In this document: piece after piece, positions 1-5,438 of the stretch
How positions within the stretch are numbered: position 1 is the stretch's first letter
How the letters are laid out: each line of letters starts with the position of its first letter
Assembly: GCA_002501695.1 (NCBI GenBank)
Contig: DANZ01000099.1
Span: 20,720-27,101 of the forward strand
Reading direction: 5' to 3'
Length of the DNA stretch: 6,382 bases
Source: Methanolobus sp. UBA474
Lineage (GTDB): Archaea; Halobacteriota; Methanosarcinia; Methanosarcinales; Methanosarcinaceae
Program-made: the position numbers and the translations under genes
The notes under the pieces: generated by a model
Databases searched by the model: none
What the model saw: only the letters and a program-made list of their open reading frames with translations
Told to the model about the DNA's origin: nothing

Positions 1-1122
1 CAGGGAGCTGATAATGTTGCAGTGCACACGATGATCCTGATGCTCGTACTGTCAATACTCTTCGCCGTACCTTTATTCTTCTTTGCCGAGAGCATCTTTG
101 CCTCCATAGGTGCGGGGAGTACGGTGAGTATGGCAACTTCATACGGCAAGGTGATCTTTGCAGGCAGTCTTTTCATATTCTTCCCCAATGTTGCAAATGC
201 CATCCTTCGCAGCGAGGGAGACACCAAACGCGCCATGAATGCCATGATCCTCGGTTCAGTGCTGAACATAATACTGGATCCGATCCTGATATATACGCTT
301 GATATGGGTATAGCCGGTGCCGCATGGGCGACCGTAATATCCCTGGGTGTCACTGCCGCCCTTATGTTCAACTGGCTCTTTTTCCGCAGGGATACCTACA
401 TTACCTTTGATTTCAGGGATTTCAGGTTCGAGAGGGGCATCCTGAAGGACATCTTCAGGGTCGGTTTTCCCGCATCCGTACAGCAGTCCTCAATGGCATT
501 GATGATGCTGATCATGAATGTGATAATAATAGCTGTCAGCGATACCGATGGCGTGGCTGTCTATACGGTCGGCTGGCGTGTCGCTACGATCGCCATCGCT
601 CCTGTGATGGGTATCTCCACAGCGGTTGTCACGCTGAGCGGTTTTGCCTATGGGGCGGGATCTTACGAAAAATTGTCCTCATCTCATATATACGCCACAA
701 AGATAGCTTTCCTTGTGGAGACCGGCATAGCTGCCCTGACCTTCATCCTCGCTCCCCAGATAGCCTATGTCTTCACAATGTCCGAAAGTGCTTCTCATAT
801 CACCGGCGACCTGGTGGTCTTCATCAGGATCATCTGCCTGTTCTATCCGATGGTTTCCCTTGGGATGCTCTCTTCGTCGCTTTTCCAGGGAATAGGCAAA
901 GGTATGAACGCGCTTATCGCAACTATCCTGCGCACCCTCATATATGTTCCCGCTTTTGCGGCACTGTTTGCTATCTACCTCGGATACGGGCTTGCCGGCA
1001 TCTGGTGGGGCATAGTCGTTGGCAATATTATAGGGTCTTTTGTGATATTCGCCTGGGCGAGGCTGCATATAGCGTCTTTGCTCAGGAAGGAAGCTAATTT
1101 TGCAGTTGCAGAGCCTGCGTAG
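1..1122 (+). CDS. MATE-family efflux transporter (5'-truncated by window edge)
   Basis: Integral membrane exporter of the MATE (NorM/DinF-like) family, expected to expel cationic drugs or metabolites using a sodium or proton gradient. The frame is open to base 1, giving 373 visible residues against a usual 440-470, so roughly 70-100 N-terminal residues lie outside the window. Numbering visible residues from base 1, the protein is mostly hydrophobic helices. The stretch RSEGDTKRAMN with a following LDPILIY helix closes the first six-helix half. A soluble linker (FRRDTYITFDFRDF) leads to VGFPASVQQSS, the usual opening of the second half. The GISTAVVTLSG...GAG stretch and the FQGIGKG loop are also typical of the family. 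The GTG at 22 is not the true start, because family-like sequence continues upstream of it. The gene is separated from cbiZ by 158 bp and a new promoter. Family assignment is strong; the substrate is unknown and a link to corrinoid traffic is not supported. Confidence 0.9.
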   Translation, partial: QGADNVAVHTMILMLVLSILFAVPLFFFAESIFASIGAGSTVSMATSYGKVIFAGSLFIFFPNVANAILRSEGDTKRAMNAMILGSVLNIILDPILIYTLDMGIAGAAWATVISLGVTAALMFNWLFFRRDTYITFDFRDFRFERGILKDIFRVGFPASVQQSSMALMMLIMNVIIIAVSDTDGVAVYTVGWRVATIAIAPVMGISTAVVTLSGFAYGAGSYEKLSSSHIYATKIAFLVETGIAALTFILAPQIAYVFTMSESASHITGDLVVFIRIICLFYPMVSLGMLSSSLFQGIGKGMNALIATILRTLIYVPAFAALFAIYLGYGLAGIWWGIVVGNIIGSFVIFAWARLHIASLLRKEANFAVAEPA

Positions 1123-1195
1123 ATTCCTCTATAATGCAGCGTTCCCTCTTCTGCTTGCATGCATTACCTCTTGCAAGTTCTATTGTTCTGAAAAC
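1123..1195. other. Intergenic segment upstream of the cbiZ promoter with a small inverted repeat
   Basis: No gene is seen between the MATE stop and the cbiZ promoter. The segment holds a 6-bp inverted repeat, CTTGCA at 1154-1159 and TGCAAG at 1172-1177 with a 12-nt spacer, and an overlapping 8-bp palindrome TGCATGCA at 1156-1163. There is no long T-run after the hairpin, so it is not a convincing terminator for the MATE gene. It lies 19 bp upstream of the TATA-like box and could be a regulator-binding site. The arms are short and chance is a real alternative. Confidence 0.3.
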
Positions 1196-1203
1196 TTATT
1201 TAA
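1196..1203 (+). promoter_or_regulatory. Archaeal TATA-like box for cbiZ and the TIM-barrel gene
   Basis: The box reads TTATTTAA and is preceded by an A-rich stretch (GAAAAC) that resembles a BRE. Taking the box as -30 to -23, transcription would start near 1226, giving a leader of about 55 nt before the GTG at 1281. Unlike the two downstream promoters, this one implies a leadered mRNA. It is inferred from sequence only. Confidence 0.5.
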
Positions 1204-1280
1204 CGCAATGACGGATTAATTCTGTAATTAACACAAATGAAGGCGATATTATAGGAAAAACTTCGGGAACAGGGTCCCAG

Positions 1281-2456
1281 GTGAACACTGATTCGGGGGA
1301 TTGTGAGCCTTTTGGGCAGAATGGGGCCGTACTTCTGCTGGAAACTTCCTGCGGGGAGAAGATCTACAGGCATGATGATTCTATAGTTGTCATGCTGCCT
1401 TGTGGAAGAAGCACCCTGACGACCTCATGGGCCGGTGGCGGGTACAGGGAAGACCTCCAGTCCGTCTTCAATCATCATGTTCCGCGGAGCACGCATTCTG
1501 CAAAGGAGCTTGAAGGCGGCAGCATCCCCGCATACCTGGACCTCATTTCCCGTCGGATCGGGCTTGATCCTGAAAGGTCTGCAGGATTGCTGACCGCGGC
1601 CTGTATGGAAAATGTTGCCATAGTAACGCGCTCTTTCAGGGGCATTGAGGTCACTGCGGTCGTCACGGCAGGGATCGAGGTCAATGGTGCAAGGGTGGGC
1701 GACCCTGCTTCCTACTATCAGGAAAACGGAGCCTTCCAGTTCGTTCCGGGCACCATCAACACGATTCTGCTGATCGGTGCAGACCTGCCTCCATATGCCA
1801 TGGCGAGGGCCATTGTCACAGCGACCGAGGCAAAGACAGCGGCTCTGCAGCAGCTCATGGCCCAAAGCCGCTATTCCCGGGGCATTGCCACGGGTACAGG
1901 CACGGATATGATAGCGGTGATAGCAAACAGGACAAGCCCCAATTTCCTCACGGATGCCGGAAAACACTCTAAGTTAGGAGAGATGATAGGGCTGTGTGTG
2001 CTTGGGGCGACCATCAAGGCACTGGAGCTGCAATCCGAAGTGACCCCGCTTTCCCAGCGGGATATGCTGGTACGTCTTGAGAGATTCGGTGTTGACGAAG
2101 CTATGTACTGGAAAGCGGCTTCGGGACTGGAAGGCGAGAACCGCAAGGCGGGATTTTTAAGAGCCCTGAGGGATGTTTCCAGAAACCCCTCGCTGGTAGG
2201 AAGCACCTCTGCTGTCCTGCATTTGATGGATGAGATCTCCTGGGGACTTCTCCCCGAAACTGCAGCAAGGAAGGCGGCAGTATCAATAATGAAAGGCCTG
2301 CCTGAATTGATGGGACATAAAGGCCACGTGCCTCTGGATGACCTGCTGGATGAGAAGGACTGCATAACAGACAACTGGATAAGGGTTACGGCATGGCTCA
2401 TCAAGAACGGGAAATATGACGGTATGCCTGAAGATCGAGACGGAAGATCATTATGA
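1281..2456 (+). CDS. cbiZ: Adenosylcobinamide amidohydrolase CbiZ with C-terminal extension
   Basis: Cytosolic enzyme that removes the aminopropanol moiety of adenosylcobinamide to give adenosylcobyric acid (EC 3.5.1.90), letting salvaged corrinoids re-enter cobamide synthesis. The CbiZ core spans about residues 16-250. Recognisable blocks are ETSCGEKIYR (21-30), LTTSWAGGGYREDL (46-59), VFNHH (62-66), ENVAIVTRSFRGIEVTAVVTAG (110-131), NGARVGDPASYY (135-146), GTINTILLIGADLP (157-170), TEAKTAALQ (182-190) and a GTGTD loop (205-209). Residues 251-391 form a helical-looking C-terminal segment beyond the core, for which I recognise no function. The GTG start is the only usable start codon after the in-frame stop at 1209-1211 that lies before the conserved region. 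A weak AGGG (1271-1274) sits six bases upstream. The stop codon overlaps the next gene's ATG (ATGA), suggesting translational coupling. The identification of the core is secure. Confidence 0.93.
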   Translation: MNTDSGDCEPFGQNGAVLLLETSCGEKIYRHDDSIVVMLPCGRSTLTTSWAGGGYREDLQSVFNHHVPRSTHSAKELEGGSIPAYLDLISRRIGLDPERSAGLLTAACMENVAIVTRSFRGIEVTAVVTAGIEVNGARVGDPASYYQENGAFQFVPGTINTILLIGADLPPYAMARAIVTATEAKTAALQQLMAQSRYSRGIATGTGTDMIAVIANRTSPNFLTDAGKHSKLGEMIGLCVLGATIKALELQSEVTPLSQRDMLVRLERFGVDEAMYWKAASGLEGENRKAGFLRALRDVSRNPSLVGSTSAVLHLMDEISWGLLPETAARKAAVSIMKGLPELMGHKGHVPLDDLLDEKDCITDNWIRVTAWLIKNGKYDGMPEDRDGRSL

Positions 2457-3478
2457 AAGAACTGATGAATCTCTCGACCTACAAGGTCGAGATGGATATG
2501 TTTGACTCTGACTGGGGAAAGGTGGAGCATTTCCTGGCAAGCCACCACCTTGACGGGATAGAGCTCTACGTGGACCAATCCCCGCTTCCGGAGGATATAC
2601 CTGCCCGCCTTATACAGGGCGTACATCTTCCTTACTGGATGGGCCGGCACAGGGCCTGGCAGGACGATACTGCCTTTTCCTCCGGCATAGACGATCTCGA
2701 AAAGATATATCTTTTCGGAGGCCTGGATCGTGGCGAAGTGATCGGGAACTTACGCAGGGCCATGGAAAACGCGCATTCCCTGGACGCTGCATATGGTGTG
2801 TTCCATGTTGCGTACGTGGAGCTGGAACACGTGTTCACACGCACGTTCAACTGTACCGACAGGGATGTAATGGACACGACAGCAGCCTTCCTGAATGAGT
2901 CAGTATCCTCTTTTCCTGATGGCGAGCCTCCTGTACGCCTCTTCTTTGAGAACCTCTGGTGGCCGGGGCTTACTTTTCTGGATCCTGAGGATATTACTTA
3001 CTTCACCGGGCAGCTTGATTTTGACAACTGGGCGTTCGTGCTTGATGTCGGGCATCTCATGGCTGCGACCATGCAGTGCGACAAAGAGGCAGATGCGGTG
3101 GATACGGTGCTCGAGGTGCTTTCAAGGCACTCAGATGATGTTCTGGACCGTATAGAAGGAATGCATCTCCATTGCAACCTCTCCGGTGATCATATGCGCG
3201 CATGCCTGGATATGGAAATTCCCGAGAACTTTGGGCAGATGCCGTTCTACGATCGCCTGGGCAAAGTAATGCAGGTAGTTGAGAAGATGGACATGCACAT
3301 GCCTTTTACTCATGAGAGGTGTTCCGAGATAGTTGAATATGTATCCCCTGATTATCTGACGCATGAGTTCATACACCATGACCTGCAGTCAACAGGCCAT
3401 AAGCTCAGGACTCAGAGAAGTGCTTTGAACACGGAAATGCTAAGGCCTGCGGGCCCGGCTAATCCCAGGCGCAGATGA
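2453..3478 (+). CDS. TIM-barrel protein of the xylose isomerase-like (AP endonuclease 2) superfamily, coupled to cbiZ
   Basis: Predicted cytosolic metal-dependent TIM-barrel protein of 341 residues. Strand-end motifs expected for the sugar isomerase/endonuclease IV-like fold appear in order: GIELYVD (35-41), GVHLPYW (56-62), VFHVAYVE (116-123), LFFENLWW with Glu166 (163-170), FVLDVGHLM with Asp198 and His201 (195-203), GMHLHCN with His238 and His240 (236-242), FTHERCSEI (285-293), and a last strand LTHEF with Glu305 (302-306). The Glu/Asp/His set fits the usual divalent-metal site of this superfamily. The tail after about 310 is basic and probably disordered (NPRRR at the end). The ATG overlaps the cbiZ stop by four bases, and there is no clear Shine-Dalgarno, so translation likely depends on cbiZ. 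The substrate is not identifiable. A role in corrinoid salvage, such as handling the lower-ligand ribotide or the aminopropanol side, is inference from linkage. It could instead be a general sugar-phosphate isomerase/epimerase. Confidence 0.8.
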   Translation: MKELMNLSTYKVEMDMFDSDWGKVEHFLASHHLDGIELYVDQSPLPEDIPARLIQGVHLPYWMGRHRAWQDDTAFSSGIDDLEKIYLFGGLDRGEVIGNLRRAMENAHSLDAAYGVFHVAYVELEHVFTRTFNCTDRDVMDTTAAFLNESVSSFPDGEPPVRLFFENLWWPGLTFLDPEDITYFTGQLDFDNWAFVLDVGHLMAATMQCDKEADAVDTVLEVLSRHSDDVLDRIEGMHLHCNLSGDHMRACLDMEIPENFGQMPFYDRLGKVMQVVEKMDMHMPFTHERCSEIVEYVSPDYLTHEFIHHDLQSTGHKLRTQRSALNTEMLRPAGPANPRRR

Positions 3479-3541
3479 ATGTCTTGCTCAGCAGGAGATA
3501 AAAAGTGATAAGACAGCTATAAGAAAGATGTGTAAATCCTT

Positions 3542-3558
3542 TGAGATATTGATTCTCA
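3542..3558. promoter_or_regulatory. Candidate operator: TGAGA-N7-TCTCA palindrome upstream of the arsR-like TATA box
   Basis: Two perfect 5-bp arms, TGAGA (3542-3546) and TCTCA (3554-3558), flank a 7-nt spacer and end eight bases upstream of the TATA box. ArsR-family dimers bind such dyads and often control their own gene. A protein bound here would touch the BRE region. The arms are short, so this is a candidate only. Confidence 0.35.
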
Positions 3559-3566
3559 GGAACATA

Positions 3567-3574
3567 TTTATATA
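3567..3574 (+). promoter_or_regulatory. Strong archaeal TATA box for the ArsR-type regulator (leaderless)
   Basis: The box is TTTATATA, preceded by a purine-rich BRE-like AGGAACA. With the box at -30 to -23, transcription starts at 3597, which is the A of the ATG of the regulator gene, so the mRNA should be leaderless. This spacing decides the start codon. The in-frame ATG at 3528 lies upstream of the promoter and would encode a spurious hydrophobic N-terminus. Confidence 0.75.
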
Positions 3575-3596
3575 CCTCTTTATATCCCTTATATTT

Positions 3597-4163
3597 ATGA
3601 GCATGCCCGGTAACAACGAAATTGAAGACCCTGAACATGTGGACCGTCTGAAACTGTTCAGTGCGCTTGGAAGTGAGACCCGCCTCAGGATGCTGGAAAA
3701 GTTGACCGAGGGAGAAATGCACATCTCAGAGCTTGCCCGCAAACTTGAGATCTCTGTCCCTGTCGCTGCAAAGCATGCAAACATCCTTGAAGCTGCCGAA
3801 CTTATCCAGAGGAAGGTTTACGGTAAGACGCATGTTCTCAAAATGAACAACAGGAATCTCTTCAATGCTCTTGACATGTTCGCGCCCTCCAAGATAGCTG
3901 AGGTCGAGAAAGGCGCTACATTGCTTGAAGCACTGAAGAAGGTAGCAGTCGTCGAGGTCCGCAACATACGCGGCCAGGAGAATGTCGTTTCTACGAATGG
4001 CGAGGAGGGTTTTTTCATCTATGAAGTGAACGGCGAGTTCTCTGACAAGACCGTGAACAATTTCACCTTCGAGAAGAACTCTACGGTCCTGTGGAAAAAA
4101 CTTGAGCCTGTCAGTGTCCTGAAGGTCCGGGTCCGGGTCCGGGACACAGATCCTGAGAACTGA
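3597..4163 (+). CDS. ArsR-type winged-helix regulator with a DUF4430/transcobalamin C-terminal-like domain
   Basis: Predicted one-component transcription regulator of 188 residues. Residues 15-84 form an ArsR-type winged helix: the LFSALGSETRLRMLEKL helix (20-36), the HISELARKLEI helix (42-52), the recognition helix VPVAAKHANILEAAELI (54-70) and a wing QRKVYGKTHVLKM (71-83). After a linker, residues 105-171 resemble the DUF4430 beta-grasp domain also found at the C-terminus of animal transcobalamin: GATLLEALKK (106-115), an IYEVNGEF strand-turn (141-148), NNFTFEKNSTVLWKKL (154-169). The protein has no cysteine, so thiolate metal sensing as in classical ArsR/SmtB members is unlikely. The tail carries a VRVRVR run encoded by a hexanucleotide repeat. 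The start at 3597 is chosen from TATA spacing and because the winged helix begins soon after. Location beside cbiZ suggests a corrinoid ligand, but this is inference. The winged helix is secure; the C-terminal match is by eye. Confidence 0.85.
   Translation: MSMPGNNEIEDPEHVDRLKLFSALGSETRLRMLEKLTEGEMHISELARKLEISVPVAAKHANILEAAELIQRKVYGKTHVLKMNNRNLFNALDMFAPSKIAEVEKGATLLEALKKVAVVEVRNIRGQENVVSTNGEEGFFIYEVNGEFSDKTVNNFTFEKNSTVLWKKLEPVSVLKVRVRVRDTDPEN
4124..4142 (+). repeat. Hexanucleotide tandem repeat (GGTCCG x3) inside the regulator's 3' end
   Basis: Three perfect copies of GGTCCG run from 4124 to 4141, followed by another G. In the reading frame this is GTC CGG three times (4125-4142), encoding VRVRVR at residues 177-182. 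Copy-number change would add or remove Val-Arg pairs without a frameshift. Confidence 0.8.
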
Positions 4164-4190
4164 TGCCGGGATCTTTGCATCATGTCATTC

Positions 4191-4236
4191 TTAAAGAAAC
4201 CTATCTGCTTTTCTTTAAACTTTCAATTTTTTCTTA
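4191..4236 (+). terminator. Putative terminator after the regulator gene: AT-rich stem plus T-rich tract
   Basis: A perfect 9-bp stem, TTAAAGAAA (4191-4199) with TTTCTTTAA (4210-4218) around a 10-nt loop, is followed by a T-rich tract including six T in a row at 4227-4232. It begins 28 bp after the regulator's stop. Archaeal termination relies mainly on the T-run, and the AT-only stem is weak, so the T tract is probably the functional part. Confidence 0.55.
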
Positions 4237-4250
4237 TTAATACTTTCACA

Positions 4251-4280
4251 CCGCATGGTTCCGGCTTATATATTGCGGAA
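4251..4280. promoter_or_regulatory. Nested inverted repeats flanking the radical SAM gene's TATA box
   Basis: CCGCA (4251-4255) pairs with TGCGG (4274-4278), and TTCCG (4259-4263) pairs with CGGAA (4276-4280). Both sets enclose the TATA box and share a right arm. A dimeric regulator bound here would block TBP/TFB access. The arms are only 5 bp, so chance is possible. Confidence 0.3.
4265..4272 (+). promoter_or_regulatory. Archaeal TATA box for the radical SAM operon (leaderless)
   Basis: The box is CTTATATA. With the box at -30 to -23, transcription starts near 4295, one base before the ATG at 4296, so the first mRNA of this operon is probably leaderless. There is no Shine-Dalgarno before the ATG, which agrees. 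The ATG at 4291 is out of frame and stops after two codons. Confidence 0.7.
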
Positions 4281-4295
4281 TTACATTAGTATGCA

Positions 4296-5438
4296 ATGAC
4301 AGACGCGCACTCTGCTAACGAACATCACTTCACTCTCACTGAAAGGATGAAAATACTCTCGGAGGGTACAAAGTATGATAGTTGCAACCAGAGTGCTGTA
4401 TGTCATGCCTTTGGTCCCGACGGGCGCTGCATACAGTTATACAAGACACTCCTTACAAATGCCTGCTCCGGTGAATGCACATATTGTCCCAACAGATGCG
4501 GGCGCCAATCCACACGCACTTCCCTTGCGCCAGAGGAGATAGCGAAGATAACCTGGTCCTTTTACAGACGAAATACAGTTGAGGGCCTGTTCCTGTCCTC
4601 CGGCATAATCGGAGATGCTGAAAGGACCGCGGAAAAGCAGCTTGAGGTGGCAAGGCTGCTGCGCGGCCAGGGGTTCACCGGTTATATCCATATGCGCGTG
4701 ATGCCCGGCACTCCCCTGTATCTGCTGGAAGAGATCGCGGACTACGCTAACAAGTTCGGTGTGAATGCCGAAACAACCAGCTCTGTCAACTATTCGGAGA
4801 TATGTCCCAATTTCGATTACACCAGCGACGTGCTCCAGCGTATGAAGTGGACGAGGGACCTGATAAACAAAAAAAGGCGGGAGATCGGCTATGGAGGGCG
4901 CATCGTAGGTGCAAACGATACGCAGTTCGTAGTGGGTGCCCTGGATGAGCCGGACAGGGACATAATCGGGACCGTGGACAAGTTCATGGTGGAGTATGAG
5001 CTGAGACGCCCTTATTTCATGAGCTTTGATCCCGTCCCGTCCACGCCCCTTGAGGGTCATCTACCCTCTCCGAAGTGGAGAGAGATAAGGCTCTACCAGA
5101 CATCCTATCTTTTGAAGGACTATGGCCTGAAGGCTTTTGACTTCGATGGTGTTTACGATGACAATGGCTTCCTGCTGGATACGGACCCCAAGCTCTTGCT
5201 TGCGATGTCACATCCCGAGCGGTTCCCGGTGAAAGTGAACTCTGCGAGCAGGGAAGAACTTCTGCTTGTGCCGGGGATCGGTCCCGTGAGCGCGAACAGG
5301 ATCCTCCGGTCGCGTCCCATATCCTCCGAGAAAGAGCTCATGCAGATGGGTATCGTGCTGTCAAGGGCCAGGCCGTACATCGAGATCAATGGTCGCAGGC
5401 AGACAAGCCTGTCATCTTTCATGGGAGCCGGTGCATGA
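4296..5438 (+). CDS. Putative DNA modification/repair radical SAM protein (TIGR03916-like)
   Basis: Iron-sulfur radical SAM enzyme of unknown reaction, 380 residues, matching the family annotated as a putative DNA modification/repair protein linked to uracil-DNA glycosylase. The cluster motif is CSGECTYC, with Cys57, Cys61 and Cys64 in the CX3CX2C arrangement. Further cysteines at 30, 36, 45 and 68 surround it. Other family blocks follow in order: TKYDSC (25-30), GPDGRCIQLYKTLLTNAC (40-57), GLFLSSGII (97-105), GYIHMRVMPGTP (129-140), a NAETTSSVNYSEICP stretch, TQFVVGALDEPDRDI, FDPVPSTPLEG, and IRLYQTSYLLKDYG. The C-terminus carries a helix-hairpin-helix at 322-337 (VPGIGPVSA), which binds DNA non-specifically. 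It starts at a leaderless ATG, and its stop overlaps the next gene's start (ATGA). Its partner family is immediately downstream, as in other genomes. Family assignment is strong; the substrate is unknown. Confidence 0.9.
   Translation: MTDAHSANEHHFTLTERMKILSEGTKYDSCNQSAVCHAFGPDGRCIQLYKTLLTNACSGECTYCPNRCGRQSTRTSLAPEEIAKITWSFYRRNTVEGLFLSSGIIGDAERTAEKQLEVARLLRGQGFTGYIHMRVMPGTPLYLLEEIADYANKFGVNAETTSSVNYSEICPNFDYTSDVLQRMKWTRDLINKKRREIGYGGRIVGANDTQFVVGALDEPDRDIIGTVDKFMVEYELRRPYFMSFDPVPSTPLEGHLPSPKWREIRLYQTSYLLKDYGLKAFDFDGVYDDNGFLLDTDPKLLLAMSHPERFPVKVNSASREELLLVPGIGPVSANRILRSRPISSEKELMQMGIVLSRARPYIEINGRRQTSLSSFMGAGA

Noticed and set aside
22..24. GTG as the start of the MATE transporter
   Set aside because: The frame is open to base 1 and the upstream residues (QGADNVAV) continue the family pattern. 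The visible part lacks the first helices, so the gene is truncated by the window.
1154..1177. Intrinsic terminator for the MATE gene
   Set aside because: The 6-bp stem with a 12-nt loop has no following T-run, so it was listed only as an inverted repeat.
1123..1280. Cobalamin riboswitch upstream of cbiZ
   Set aside because: The leader is only about 55 nt after the TATA-like box and contains no B12-box-like sequence or room for the multi-helix aptamer.
1871..2650. Long antisense ORF of 259 codons opposite cbiZ and the TIM-barrel gene
   Set aside because: It is a shadow of two convincingly identified genes, shows no domain or motif, and its composition is low in sense for a protein.
3528..3596. 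N-terminal extension of the regulator from the ATG at 3528, resembling a membrane segment
   Set aside because: It overlaps the BRE and TATA box, and the hydrophobic residues are translated AT-rich promoter DNA.
4291..4299. ATG at 4291 as the start of the radical SAM gene
   Set aside because: It reads ATG CAA TGA, stopping at once. The ATG at 4296 is in frame with the family sequence.
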